Shown here: piece after piece, positions 24,040 to 32,833 of the stretch | Layout of the letters: the number at the start of each line of letters is the position of its first letter | How positions within the stretch are numbered: position 1 is the first letter of the stretch | Assembly: GCA_902363135.1 (NCBI GenBank) | Contig: CABIZF010000013.1 | Coordinates: forward strand, 1-64,000 | Direction: 5' to 3' | DNA: 64,000 nucleotides | Origin: Lachnospiraceae bacterium | GTDB lineage: Bacteria > Bacillota > Clostridia > Lachnospirales > Lachnospiraceae | The notes under the pieces: model-generated | Seen by the model: the letters and a program-made list of their open reading frames with translations, nothing else | What the model was told of the DNA's origin: nothing | Databases searched by the model: none | Program-made: the position numbers and the translations under genes

Positions 24040-24790
24040 TATCTGTATGTCCGGTAAGCCTCCCGCCTGTACGCGCCATCACCCAGTCCGGAAGCTCTCC
24101 ATTCATAACCGCAGTAAAAATACGGTTCAGGGCTCCATGATGATCCCGGTTCAGATTGGCGAGCAGCTCTTTCATATACTGGCGCTGCGTGTAGCCGTCA
24201 ACCGGACATGGATTTTTGACGACCGGAAGCTGATACTTCTTCATAAACCCTTTTACATCCGGCTCCTCGACAAAGATCAGTGGACGGATCAGGGTCAGAC
24301 CGGTCCGGTCGAGATGTGTGACCGGAGAAAAAGTATAAATCCGACCTTCCATAATCAGTGACATCATAAAGGTCTCTACCACATCATTTTTGTGATGCGC
24401 ATAGGCGATCTTATTACATCCAAGCTCCAGCGCTTTTTCATTAAAGGCACCCTTGCGGAGCTTCGCACACAACGCACATGGATGCGACTCTTTTCTGGTC
24501 TCAAACAAAATCTCGGAAATCTGTGTATGCACGATCGTATATGGCACCTCCAGCTTGTCACAGAGCGACTGTACCGGCGAGAGATCAAATCCTTCGTACC
24601 CCGGATGGACCGTGATCGCTTCGATTGTAAAATGTTTCGGATAAAAGCGCTGCAGATAGCTCAGTGCATAGAGTAAGGTCAGGCTGTCCTTCCCTCCCGA
24701 GATTCCGACTGCAATCTTATCCCCCTCTTCGATCATATGGAATTCATCAACAGCCTGACGGGTCAGGCTCAGCAGGCGTTGTAGCTTCAT
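24023..24790 (-). CDS. ttcA: TtcA-like tRNA 2-thiolation PP-loop enzyme
   Basis: The 255-residue protein has the ATP pyrophosphatase loop SGGKDSLTLLY near residue 31, the CALCAKLRKG cysteine pair near residue 118 and NPCPVDGYTQRQYM near residue 205. This is the TtcA layout for an iron-sulfur enzyme that makes 2-thiocytidine at position 32 of tRNA. The final residues FEIR and the TGA stop lie inside repeat copy B2 (ATTCGAAATCCGCTGA), so the natural C-terminus was probably replaced by the repeat; the active-site region is not affected. It stands alone and diverges from dtd. Confidence 0.88.
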   Translation of the reverse strand: MKLQRLLSLTRQAVDEFHMIEEGDKIAVGISGGKDSLTLLYALSYLQRFYPKHFTIEAITVHPGYEGFDLSPVQSLCDKLEVPYTIVHTQISEILFETRKESHPCALCAKLRKGAFNEKALELGCNKIAYAHHKNDVVETFMMSLIMEGRIYTFSPVTHLDRTGLTLIRPLIFVEEPDVKGFMKKYQLPVVKNPCPVDGYTQRQYMKELLANLNRDHHGALNRIFTAVMNGELPDWVMARTGGRLTGHTDKFEIR

Positions 24791-24833
24791 TTGTATATGG
24801 CTCCTTTCTGCTTCCTGAAAAAACGTATCTTAA

Positions 24834-24852
24834 ACGGATTGTCGCAATCCGT
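24834..24852. promoter_or_regulatory. Short palindrome between ttcA-like and dtd genes
   Basis: ACGGATTG (24834-24841) pairs with CAATCCGT (24845-24852), and AAACGGA/TCCGTTT partly overlap it. It resembles the GCGGA/TCCGC core of the dispersed repeats and could be a remnant. Confidence 0.4.
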
Positions 24853-24932
24853 CCGTTTCTCTGGAAACGATAACATAGCTTCTCTTCTGCGTCAATCCAG
24901 GACTCTGCCAAAAATCATATAGACTCTGCACT

Positions 24933-24960
24933 TTGCAAATCATTCAGAGTATGATAGAAT
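24933..24960 (+). promoter_or_regulatory. Possible promoter of dtd
   Basis: TTGCAA (24933-24938) and TAGAAT (24955-24960) are 16 bases apart, 40 bases before the dtd start. Confidence 0.5.
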
Positions 24961-25000
24961 CGTATAATGTCGCGAAAACAACGAAAGAGGAGATTTTATT

Positions 25001-25438
25001 ATGAAATTTGTGATACAGCGTGTAACCGAGGCTTCTGTGGAAGTCGATGAGAAAATCATTGGGGAAATTGCAAACGGATATCTGATACTGATCGGTGTCG
25101 GACAGGAGGATACGACCGCAGAGGCTGACCGCCTCATCAAAAAAATGATCAACCTGCGTATCTTTTCTGATGAAAACGGAAAGACAAATCTGTCTTTAAA
25201 AGACGTCAATGGCGGGCTTCTGCTCGTCTCTCAGTTTACTCTTTATGCTAACTGCAAGCATGGCAACCGTCCTTCCTTTACAGAAGCCGGCGATCCGAAA
25301 AAGGCCGAGGAGCTCTATGAGTACATCATCGCTGAGTGCCGCAGGCAGATCCCGGTCGTCCAGACCGGAAGCTTCGGTGCAGATATGAAAGTGCGGCTGT
25401 GCAACGACGGGCCGTTTACAATCCTTCTGGAGAGCTGA
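25001..25438 (+). CDS. dtd: D-aminoacyl-tRNA deacylase
   Basis: The 145-residue protein is a standard Dtd: [18 protein letters not shown], the [20 protein letters not shown] active-site loop (the SQFTL motif), and the closing [11 protein letters not shown] (Gly-cisPro-like NxGPxT motif). It frees tRNAs wrongly charged with D-amino acids. GAGGAG stands before the ATG. The HNH gene begins seven bases after the stop. Confidence 0.96.
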   Translation: MKFVIQRVTEASVEVDEKIIGEIANGYLILIGVGQEDTTAEADRLIKKMINLRIFSDENGKTNLSLKDVNGGLLLVSQFTLYANCKHGNRPSFTEAGDPKKAEELYEYIIAECRRQIPVVQTGSFGADMKVRLCNDGPFTILLES

Positions 25439-25445
25439 TAAAACG

Positions 25446-26003
25446 ATGTATTTTGAGATTTATACGACAGAGCGTTCCCGGAAGGATCCGCGAAAGGCCT
25501 TCCGGCGCTTCCCGTCGGTCCGCCGTACCGGCAAGAATATGTACCGGATTCAGGCGGAAGAGCGCAAAGAACGCAAAATCCGCCGCATCTGCCGCAGGCG
25601 GCACTACGAACTGAAACGCATCTATCCGGAAAATCTCGGCCGAAGCGATCACTATCGCCGGGATTTTTTTTCGTACTACCCAAGACCGCTCGGCGGCTAT
25701 CGCTGCCGCTATTGTCATCGCCGTATTCCGGATAAAAGGCTGTGCATCGACCATATCTACCCCATCTACCGCACCAAGACCGGCAATGATTTCTGGCTGC
25801 GGCTGCTTCGCATCGAGGATGTGAACGATGTGCGCAATCTCGCTCCCGCATGCCGCCGCTGCAATACAAAAAAAGGCCGCAACGCCGGAATCTGGGTGCT
25901 GCGCGCCATTCTTGGCAGGTACGAGGCATATTGGGTGCTGCGGAAGGTTTGTTTTGTGGCGTTGGTCGTGGGCCTGGTATTCCTGCTAAACTTTTTTTCT
26001 TAA
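25446..26003 (+). CDS. HNH-family endonuclease-like protein with C-terminal membrane helix
   Basis: The 185-residue protein is very basic in its first 85 residues (long Arg/Lys runs). It then has an HNH zinc finger: YRCRYCHRRI, the CIDHIYPI catalytic histidine, and NLAPACRRCNTKKG with the second cysteine pair. The last 20 residues are a hydrophobic helix (VALVVGLVFLLNFF), unusual for HNH nucleases, so it may be membrane anchored. It is translated right after dtd, probably coupled because it lacks a strong ribosome site. It overlaps the convergent rluD gene by 18 bases. Target and role are unknown. Confidence 0.75.
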   Translation: MYFEIYTTERSRKDPRKAFRRFPSVRRTGKNMYRIQAEERKERKIRRICRRRHYELKRIYPENLGRSDHYRRDFFSYYPRPLGGYRCRYCHRRIPDKRLCIDHIYPIYRTKTGNDFWLRLLRIEDVNDVRNLAPACRRCNTKKGRNAGIWVLRAILGRYEAYWVLRKVCFVALVVGLVFLLNFFS

Positions 26004-26909
26004 CTTTTCCAGCAATCCTTCAAAATATTCCGGCAGCGGTGCGTGGAACTCCATATATTCCCCTGTCGTAGGATGTATAAACCCGATCGTCATCGCATGG
26101 AGTGTCTGACCTTCCAGTCCGGCAAACGGACACTTCGACGGTCCGTAGACATCGTCACCGAGAATCGGATGTCCGATACTCTTCATATGCACACGAATCT
26201 GATGTGTGCGTCCGGTCTCCAGCTGACACTCAATGTAGGTAAACCGGTCAAACGTCTCCAGTACCCGGTAATGCGTGATGGCATCCTTTCCATTTGGAAC
26301 ATTGACCGCCATCAGCTTGCGATTCTGGGGATGACGTCCGATCGTTGTGTGGACCACCCCGTCTTCGGTCAGTCGTCCATGCACGATTGCACGGTATTTG
26401 CGCGTGATGGAATGTACCTTGAGCTGTGCCGCAATCCCCTGGTGGGCACGGTCATTTTTACAGATAATCAGAGATCCGGTCGTATTCTGATCAATGCGAT
26501 GTACGATTCCGGGACGCAGTACACCGTTGATTCCGGATAAAGAATCACCGCAATGATACAGAACCGCATTGACAAGCGTACCGCTGTAATGTCCTGCTGC
26601 CGGATGAACGACCATCCCCTTTGGCTTATTGACCACAAGCAGATCCGCATCCTCGTAAAGAATATCGAGCGGAATATTTTCCGGCTCAATGGCGAGCGGT
26701 TCCGGTTCCGGAAGCTCCAGATGTATCACATCCCCTTCCGCTGCTTTATAGCTGGCACGGATCAGCTTCTCATTTGCAAGCACATCTCCGTCCCTGATCA
26801 TTTTCTGAATATAGGAGCGGGTCAGCTCCGGAAAACGATCTGCAAGAAGTCGGTCAATCCGTATTCCGTTCTCCGCAGATGTCACTGTAATCTGTTCTTT
26901 TTCTGTCAT
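25986..26909 (-). CDS. Pseudouridine synthase RluD family
   Basis: The 307-residue protein has an S4 domain at the N-terminus (RIDRLLADRFPELTRSYIQK) and the RluA/RluD catalytic core with HRIDQNTTGSLI (catalytic aspartate) near residue 140, then RTHQIRVHM near residue 235. It modifies uridines in 23S rRNA or tRNA. The ATG at 26909 is chosen because GGTAGGAAAG is just upstream; a longer start exists at 26921. It follows lspA in the same direction, the usual order in Clostridia. Confidence 0.93.
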   Translation of the reverse strand: MTEKEQITVTSAENGIRIDRLLADRFPELTRSYIQKMIRDGDVLANEKLIRASYKAAEGDVIHLELPEPEPLAIEPENIPLDILYEDADLLVVNKPKGMVVHPAAGHYSGTLVNAVLYHCGDSLSGINGVLRPGIVHRIDQNTTGSLIICKNDRAHQGIAAQLKVHSITRKYRAIVHGRLTEDGVVHTTIGRHPQNRKLMAVNVPNGKDAITHYRVLETFDRFTYIECQLETGRTHQIRVHMKSIGHPILGDDVYGPSKCPFAGLEGQTLHAMTIGFIHPTTGEYMEFHAPLPEYFEGLLEKLRKKV

Positions 26910-26987
26910 CTTTCCTACCATTCAATCCTGCAAACCGTCTCTTCTGACAAAACGATTCTTGGATACTACAAGTTTTGTTTTCGCCTT

Positions 26988-27503
26988 TTATTCTTTTTCC
27001 GGATTCAGGCACTCGAAATTATCGTTCCGATATAGCGTAAAAATCAGTACAATCAAAAGCAGTGCCCCAACGACCACATAGCAGTCTGCAACATTAAAGA
27101 CCGGAAAATCAATGAGCGATACATACAGAAAATCAATGACGTACCGGTGCAGCAGACGGTCGATCATATTTCCGGCTGCACCTGCCGCGATCAATACCGT
27201 GCAGATCCGCATCGCCAGAAAATGCAAAGTCACCGGAAGGTATACATACACGTATATAGCCACGGCGACCATCGCGAGTGCAATCATCACGAAAACCCAC
27301 TGCCGGTTTGCCAAAATACCAAAGGCCGCTCCGCGATTCTGCAGATAAAACAGTTCAAAAACACCGGGAATGACCGGTTTCGTACCGATTCCCTTCAGAT
27401 ACGTCTCCGCCGCATACTTTGTAAACTGATCCAGTACGATCAGCAGTCCAAAAAATGCCATGCCCGCCAAATACATTCGCAAGCTTTTTTCAGGTCTCTT
27501 CAT
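26988..27503 (-). CDS. lspA: Lipoprotein signal peptidase (signal peptidase II)
   Basis: The 171-residue membrane protein has four helices. The active-site aspartates are in GNMIDRLLH and FNVADCYVVVG, and VLDQFTKYA lies in the first helix region. It cuts the signal peptide of prolipoproteins after lipid attachment. AGGAGAGG precedes the ATG. It is 16 bases after aroB. Confidence 0.95.
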   Translation of the reverse strand: MKRPEKSLRMYLAGMAFFGLLIVLDQFTKYAAETYLKGIGTKPVIPGVFELFYLQNRGAAFGILANRQWVFVMIALAMVAVAIYVYVYLPVTLHFLAMRICTVLIAAGAAGNMIDRLLHRYVIDFLYVSLIDFPVFNVADCYVVVGALLLIVLIFTLYRNDNFECLNPEKE

Positions 27504-27518
27504 TGTATCCTCTCCTGC

Positions 27519-28622
27519 TTAGTCTGCCTTCAGGCTCTTGATCGCCTCTCGCATCTCCGTCTCAGTCACATCGGTGACAATCTGTGCCTTGCCAAGCTTT
27601 TTCAGCAAAATGAAGCGGATCTGTCCTGCATCCATTTTTTTGTCGCTCCTTGTTGCCTCAATAATATCGTCCACCGAAATCCCGTCAAAGGAAATCGGAA
27701 GCCCGAATCCGACGTTCATATCACGAATTTCATAGAACTCATCCTCATCCAGATATCCTCTCTGCCAGGAAATGTAGGCGGCTGCCACCGTGCCAAGTGC
27801 GACACAGGCTCCGTGAGAAAGCGTAAAATCCTTAAGCTTCTCGATCGCATGGCCGATCGTATGACCAAAATTCAAAAGTGCACGATCACCTTTTTCCGTC
27901 GGGTCTTTCTCTACAATATACTTCTTCAGTGCGCAGCACTTTGCGATGAGACAGGTCATCGTCTCCGAATCGCGCTCATCGATCTCTTCCATGTGCTCGA
28001 TGCACCACTCATAAAAATCTGCATCAAAGCTCAGGCCATACTTGAGCAGCTCGCCGACACCGCTTGCAAGCTGATCATCCGGCAAAGTCTTCAGCACCGG
28101 AACATTGATATAGACAAGTGACGGCTGATGAAATGCTCCGACCATATTTTTATACTGGTCAAAATCCACACCGGTCTTTCCTCCCACACTGCTGTCGATC
28201 TGTGCCAGAAGGCTCGTCGGAATCTGGACAAAACGAATTCCACGCAGATAGGTCGCCGCTGCATAGCCTGCCAGATCGCCGACCACGCCGCCGCCAAGTG
28301 CCAGCAGATAATCCTTGCGGTCAAAGCCTGCCTGGATCAGTGTCTCATAGAGCTGCTGAACCGTAGCAAGCGTCTTGCTCTGCTCTCCAGCCGGAAATAC
28401 AAAGGAAATGACTTCTTTTCCGCATTTTTTCGCGTATTCCATCACTTCTTTCAGGTACAGATCTGCTACGTTCGAATCCGATACGATACAGAGTCTGCGA
28501 CCGCCGCAGCCTATCCCATCAAGCTCCTGTGCCAGCGAAGAAAAAGAATTCTTCAGGCAGATATCATAAGGTGTATTTCCCTCGGTTTTTACTGTAAGTC
28601 TGTTTACTGCTGTCTTTGCCAT
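27519..28622 (-). CDS. aroB: 3-dehydroquinate synthase
   Basis: The 367-residue protein has the NAD-binding GGGVVGDLAGYAAATYLRG, the TSLLAQIDSSVGGKTGVD substrate region and metal ligands in NFGHTIGHAIEK. It makes 3-dehydroquinate from DAHP in the shikimate pathway. It is unusual only in lying between lspA and ylmH instead of with other aro genes. A repeat copy (B3) separates it from ylmH. Confidence 0.95.
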   Translation of the reverse strand: MAKTAVNRLTVKTEGNTPYDICLKNSFSSLAQELDGIGCGGRRLCIVSDSNVADLYLKEVMEYAKKCGKEVISFVFPAGEQSKTLATVQQLYETLIQAGFDRKDYLLALGGGVVGDLAGYAAATYLRGIRFVQIPTSLLAQIDSSVGGKTGVDFDQYKNMVGAFHQPSLVYINVPVLKTLPDDQLASGVGELLKYGLSFDADFYEWCIEHMEEIDERDSETMTCLIAKCCALKKYIVEKDPTEKGDRALLNFGHTIGHAIEKLKDFTLSHGACVALGTVAAAYISWQRGYLDEDEFYEIRDMNVGFGLPISFDGISVDDIIEATRSDKKMDAGQIRFILLKKLGKAQIVTDVTETEMREAIKSLKAD

Positions 28623-28651
28623 AATTATTCTCCTGTTTTTCTGGTTTTTAT

Positions 28652-28770
28652 GATGATGATACCAGGGTCAAAAGGTCATGCGTTTCATGCTTGCATGAAA
28701 GAGCATGACTTATTGACCCGCAAAACACCGAAAAGTAGCCATTTTTCGTAGAAAAATGAGCGGATTTAAA
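28652..28770 (-). repeat. Dispersed hairpin repeat, copy B3
   Basis: Read on the minus strand: AAATCCGCT, hairpin CATTTTTC-TAC-GAAAAATG (28740-28758), GGCTACTTT, then an outer GGGTCAA/TTGACCC pair holding GCATGAC/GTCATGC and TTTCATGC/GCATGAAA, ending TTTTGACCCTGGTATCATC. The hairpin occupies the same slot as in B1 and B2 but with different paired bases. Confidence 0.85.
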
Positions 28771-28784
28771 ATACCTTTTGGCCC

Positions 28785-29552
28785 CTATACATATTTCTCT
28801 ACGCGGATCAGAATCCGACCCTTTTTTGTCTCTTTTTCTGCACCCACGTACCGAAACTTTCCTTCGCCGCGGGCCGAGATCAGATCTCCTTGTTTTAGCG
28901 TATATGCATTCGTCGTAATCAGCCTTCCGTTTACAAACACCATACCGCCATCGATCAGAGACAGAAGGCTGCTGCGGGAAGACTGAAATGCAACCGACAT
29001 CACTGCATCCAGACGAATGGAGGCAACCGTGCCCATAATCTCCTTCACCTTTGGCTGATAGGTAAAGTCCTCCGGCCGACAGATACTGCAGGCGACCGTG
29101 GTATGCCGCACCTTTATCAGCTCTCCCGCGATCAGTTCAGCAAGTGAAGTGTGACAGAAAAGGTAGCAGACACCATCGCACATCGCGATATCTCCCATCT
29201 TGCAACGGTCAATCCCAAGGTGCATCAGCGCACCCAGCACATCACGATGACTTAAGTCCTCTGCAAACCTTGCATTTTTCGGCCGGATCTGAATACAGGA
29301 GATCGGATAGTCCCGAAATTCCTCCATACGATAAGAAAGAGCATCAGGCACAAATGCTGCAATCTGACGCTCTGCTCCTTCGTACCCGCCAAAGCATGCC
29401 ACCTGAACATAGGCAAGCTTCGGGAGAGTCTGCTGCAGAATATTCTGTTCATTTAAATTCAGGAAGTCGGTATAGGTGGGACAATATTTGACATCCGCAA
29501 GCCGCGCCAGCTCCTGAATACGCTTTGACAGTAATTCTTCTTCCTTATTCAT
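28785..29552 (-). CDS. YlmH-like S4-domain RNA-binding protein
   Basis: The 255-residue protein has the N-terminal YlmH region and a C-terminal S4 domain (about 180-245) with SRSSLLSLIDGGMVFVNG, GDLISARGEGKFRYVG. YlmH family members bind the ribosome or tRNA and help rescue stalled translation; they lie beside sepF in the division cluster. GGAGAACATTTAA is before the ATG. Confidence 0.88.
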   Translation of the reverse strand: MNKEEELLSKRIQELARLADVKYCPTYTDFLNLNEQNILQQTLPKLAYVQVACFGGYEGAERQIAAFVPDALSYRMEEFRDYPISCIQIRPKNARFAEDLSHRDVLGALMHLGIDRCKMGDIAMCDGVCYLFCHTSLAELIAGELIKVRHTTVACSICRPEDFTYQPKVKEIMGTVASIRLDAVMSVAFQSSRSSLLSLIDGGMVFVNGRLITTNAYTLKQGDLISARGEGKFRYVGAEKETKKGRILIRVEKYV

Positions 29553-29573
29553 TTAAATGTTCTCCATGTCAAT

Positions 29574-29706
29574 CGGATATTCGCAATCCATCCCTGCAGC
29601 TCTGCTGACAGGGCCTAACTTCGCTACTTGCCGGATCATAAGAAATTATGATATGTCATAACCGAACAGCTGCTTCATAGCTTATCAGGCGCGGCCTGAT
29701 TCGGTT
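29574..29706. repeat. Dispersed hairpin repeat, copy A3
   Basis: It begins CGGATATTCGCAATCC, has CCCTG/CAGGG (29592-29613) in the slot where B copies carry another hairpin, then CTTCGCTACTTGC. A second hairpin AACCGAA (29660-29666)/TTCGGTT (29700-29706) encloses CAGGC-GCG-GCCTG. It overlaps the sepF stop codon. Confidence 0.8.
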
Positions 29707-30295
29707 AAAACCTGGCTTCATAGGCCGGTACTCCGATCGCACCGGTCAACACTTCCTGAAAATCTCCGGAAATATCCACTCCCTTTGGAGTAATGATAAA
29801 GATATAATTGCTGATCTTCAAAAGCCCTCCGTGCAGTGCATAGCAGGAGCCGGAAGAGAAATCAATGATTCGCTGTGCCAGATCCATATCGATCCCTTCC
29901 ATATTCAGGACAACGGTGCAGTTCTCCTGCAGAGTCTCCGTAATCTCATGTGTGTCCTCCATGCTCCGCGGCTTGATCACACAGACCTCCATACCGCTGC
30001 CCTTACGTGGACGCATCTGTGAAATCTTTGGAGTCGACGGATTGGACTTAACTACGCGCGGCTTCTGCCTGGATGACGTGCTTCCGACATCGGCCTTCCG
30101 ATCACGCTCCGCACGCTGCGGCATTTCTTCCGGCCCGTCTTCCTCATCCTCTTCATACTTGCTGCTCAAAATCCGCTTTTTCGGACGCTCTTCCTCATAA
30201 TCGTCATCGTAATCTTCATCCAGATAGCCTTCGCCCTCAAGGTCTTCATCGTCATTCAGCTTCATTGCATTCAAAAATTTATCTAAAACTCCCAT
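29705..30295 (-). CDS. sepF: Cell division protein SepF
   Basis: The 196-residue protein starts with the membrane-binding amphipathic region (MGVLDKFLNAMKL), followed by a long acidic and low-complexity linker (about 15-85) and the SepF fold (about 100-185): EVCVIKPRSMEDTHEI, CTVVLNMEGIDMDLAQRIIDF and FIITPKGVDIS. SepF tethers FtsZ to the membrane. It is 30 bases downstream of yggS, the usual Firmicutes order. Confidence 0.95.
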   Translation of the reverse strand: MGVLDKFLNAMKLNDDEDLEGEGYLDEDYDDDYEEERPKKRILSSKYEEDEEDGPEEMPQRAERDRKADVGSTSSRQKPRVVKSNPSTPKISQMRPRKGSGMEVCVIKPRSMEDTHEITETLQENCTVVLNMEGIDMDLAQRIIDFSSGSCYALHGGLLKISNYIFIITPKGVDISGDFQEVLTGAIGVPAYEARF

Positions 30296-30325
30296 TCCGT
30301 TCTCTCCTATCTGACTTTTCTGACT

Positions 30326-31021
30326 TTATATCTGGCCATAAAACCGCTCGCCGAAAATGCCGGTGCCGACACGCACCATCGTCGCGCCCTCTTCAATCGC
30401 TACCTCATAGTCCCCTGTCATTCCCATGCTAAGATGAGACATAACCACATTATCAATGTTTTTCTCTTTTATGTCAACATATAATTTTTTCAAATTGCGG
30501 AAATAGATGCGGTTATCTTCTGCATTCTCGGTATAGGGAGCAATGGTCATCAGCCCGTTTACCTGAATATTCGGAAGCAGACGGATCTCCCGGATAAAGT
30601 CTTCCGTCTCCTCCGGACGGATCCCGAATTTTGTCTCTTCGCCTGCCATATTGACCTCTACGAGCACCGGAATCACCCGCCCGTGCTTCGCCGCCTCCTC
30701 ACTGACTGCCTCTGCCAGACGAACGGACTCGATAGAATGGATCATACACACTTTATCAATGATATATTTAATTTTATTGCGTTGCAGATGCCCGATCATG
30801 TGCCAGCGGATATCTTCCGGCAGTTGCGGGAATTTCTCCCGGATTTCCTGCGGCTTGTTCTCACCAAAATCGCGAATCTGACAGTCATACGCCTCCATCA
30901 GCATCTCGACAGGTTTTGTCTTGCTGACCGCGATCAGCTGTACCTCTCTGCGATCCCGACCGGAACGCGCACACGCCTTTTGTATATTCTGCTCCACAAT
31001 GGACAGATTTTCTTTTACCAT
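30326..31021 (-). CDS. YggS/PLPBP pyridoxal-phosphate homeostasis protein
   Basis: The 231-residue TIM-barrel protein has the PLP lysine in LIAVSKTKPVEML, FGENKPQEIREKFPQLP, WHMIGHLQRNKIKYI and SMGMTGDYEVAIEEGATMVR. The family controls vitamin B6 cofactor balance and amino acid pools and shows no strong enzyme activity. AAGGAGTG precedes the ATG. Confidence 0.94.
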   Translation of the reverse strand: MVKENLSIVEQNIQKACARSGRDRREVQLIAVSKTKPVEMLMEAYDCQIRDFGENKPQEIREKFPQLPEDIRWHMIGHLQRNKIKYIIDKVCMIHSIESVRLAEAVSEEAAKHGRVIPVLVEVNMAGEETKFGIRPEETEDFIREIRLLPNIQVNGLMTIAPYTENAEDNRIYFRNLKKLYVDIKEKNIDNVVMSHLSMGMTGDYEVAIEEGATMVRVGTGIFGERFYGQI

Positions 31022-31039
31022 ATAATATACACTCCTTTG

Positions 31040-32401
31040 CTAATATACGATCTGATCCTCTGTGACCTCATCCGCTCTCAGAACAATATAGTCATATGCG
31101 GCAAGCCCATAGATATTATTGCTCTCTACAATGCAGTACTCCTCATTTTCATCTATGATCGTGACCTCCCGGAACACCGCATAGCCCTTATTGATATTGT
31201 AAACACCATACAGTGTCTCCTCATCATCCTCCTGCAGCTGCATATGCTTCGCCGAATTATCCAGGAGAATCTCATCCCCGGGTGAAAAAAGCTGCCGGTC
31301 AACGAGGTAGGCCTTTGCCTCCGAATCATATTTATAAACATTGGCAGTTACATAGGCGGTCTCCCCAGACTCGGCGTATGTAACCTTCAGAGTCACTTCG
31401 CTGTCGGTTCCCGCATTTTTGATCACGTATTCCTCCGGAATCGCGTAAAAATTGCGCTGCACCAGCGCAGATTCCGGAATCTTCAGACCGGTCTTTTTAT
31501 TCATGATCAGCTCGATCTCTAAATAACGATCCGAAGCGTAGCGCACCAGAGAGTTACTCATGGAAATCTTTCCGAAATACTCTGACCCGTTTTGAATGAT
31601 CGAAAACGGGGCTGTGAATGTCACATTGTCCTTCAGGAAACGGAACTGCAGCTTTGTGGCAGACACCAGCTCTGTATGCAGCTTCTCATTCAACGGAAAA
31701 TACAGCGCCCATCCCTCACTCGTCACTTCTTTAAATACCGGATTTCCGGCTGTCACTGTCGCATTCTGACGAAGGCTCGTTGCATGATAGCTGCTCTGGT
31801 CAAATATCTCAGATGTGAGCTGTGTTTCCGTCATAGACTCATATCCGTCCGTATTATACAAGATAAAGCCCGCCTGCGGTGCCGTACACTGGTTCCGCAC
31901 ATAAGACGGCGCCTCGTCCAGTCCCTGCAGCATTTCTGCCAGTGCCGTCTGGACATTGGACTTGATATCGTAAGTACGCTGAAACGCATTACTGCTGAAA
32001 TTGATCGTAAAGCTGGAAAGCAGATTCTGAATGTGCTTTGCCTCTTCACTGCTCATGGAAAATGTGCTGTAGCTGACCGGAGCTGTCGTCCCCGACTCAT
32101 CGACAGAGCAGACCACGCTCCCTGCAGATGCCTTCGCCCCCTCACGCATGTAATACCGTACCGTGCCGGACTGCGTTGCATTGACAACGGTCTCATCCCG
32201 AAGGGAAAACGCATGAAAACGATAATTTCCCGTAATCGAACCACGGGTAACCTCATAGGCTGTGATATGGGACTCTGTCAGATACATGAAAATACAGATG
32301 ATTAGATAAATAAAAACAATACTGAACAGGAGTGTCCCGATATTAAAAAAAGAATATCTTTTATACTTTGTTATCTTCCCATTTTTTTTAGATTTGAACA
32401 A
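31040..32401 (-). CDS. HlyD-like membrane-anchored protein of the sepF cluster
   Basis: The 453-residue protein has a basic N-terminus, one membrane helix (FSIVFIYLIICIFMYL, about 25-45) and a large external part. GTVRYYMREGAKASAGSVVCSV resembles the lipoyl-like hairpin of HlyD adaptors, and a beta-barrel part follows. A partner exporter is absent. Proteins of this type are regularly encoded just upstream of yggS-sepF in Lachnospiraceae, so a wall or division role is more likely than export. The start is TTG at 32401 with GGAGG eight bases upstream. Confidence 0.75.
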   Translation of the reverse strand: MFKSKKNGKITKYKRYSFFNIGTLLFSIVFIYLIICIFMYLTESHITAYEVTRGSITGNYRFHAFSLRDETVVNATQSGTVRYYMREGAKASAGSVVCSVDESGTTAPVSYSTFSMSSEEAKHIQNLLSSFTINFSSNAFQRTYDIKSNVQTALAEMLQGLDEAPSYVRNQCTAPQAGFILYNTDGYESMTETQLTSEIFDQSSYHATSLRQNATVTAGNPVFKEVTSEGWALYFPLNEKLHTELVSATKLQFRFLKDNVTFTAPFSIIQNGSEYFGKISMSNSLVRYASDRYLEIELIMNKKTGLKIPESALVQRNFYAIPEEYVIKNAGTDSEVTLKVTYAESGETAYVTANVYKYDSEAKAYLVDRQLFSPGDEILLDNSAKHMQLQEDDEETLYGVYNINKGYAVFREVTIIDENEEYCIVESNNIYGLAAYDYIVLRADEVTEDQIVY

Positions 32402-32472
32402 TCAGAAAACCTCCGAAAATCAACATATCTTTTTTATTTTACCATGTATGTTCTACCGAGACAACCGTTGAT

Positions 32473-32502
32473 TTGAATAAAATCCATTTTTCGTGATATA
32501 CT
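32473..32502 (+). promoter_or_regulatory. Promoter of the DUF378 gene
   Basis: TTGAAT (32473-32478) and TATACT (32497-32502) are 18 bases apart, about 55 bases before the gene. Confidence 0.55.
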
Positions 32503-32558
32503 GACCATAGATACAATGCTGCAGCATTCATCAGCAATTCAGAAAAGGAGGAATCCGA

Positions 32559-32771
32559 ATGAAAGGATTGGACTATACGGCACTGACGCTTGTCATCATC
32601 GGAGCGATAAACTGGGGGCTCATCGGCCTTTTTCGACTGGATTTGGTCAGTCTGCTTTTTGGAAATATGACCTGGCTCTCCCGAGTCGTCTACACACTGG
32701 TCGGCATCTCCGGCATGTATCTCTTAAGCCTCTACGGAAGAGTCACAGAAATGGGATCCGAGCAGATGTAA
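32559..32771 (+). CDS. DUF378 small membrane protein
   Basis: The 70-residue protein has two membrane helices and the family marks LVIIGAINWGLIGLFRLDLV and SRVVYTLVGISGMYLL. Function is unknown. AAAGGAGGAATCC is a strong ribosome site. It is a single-gene transcript between a promoter and a terminator. Confidence 0.88.
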   Translation: MKGLDYTALTLVIIGAINWGLIGLFRLDLVSLLFGNMTWLSRVVYTLVGISGMYLLSLYGRVTEMGSEQM

Positions 32772-32786
32772 GAACTCACGGCAAAA

Positions 32787-32816
32787 GAGCTGCTGCAAAA
32801 ATCATTGCAGCAGCTC
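32787..32816. terminator. Bidirectional terminator between DUF378 and P-loop genes
   Basis: GAGCTGCTGCAA pairs perfectly with TTGCAGCAGCTC around a 6-base loop. TTTTGCC follows on the minus strand; on the plus strand a T-run comes 12 bases later. The two flanking genes converge on it. Confidence 0.85.
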
Positions 32817-32833
32817 CACTTATGTAGTCTTTT

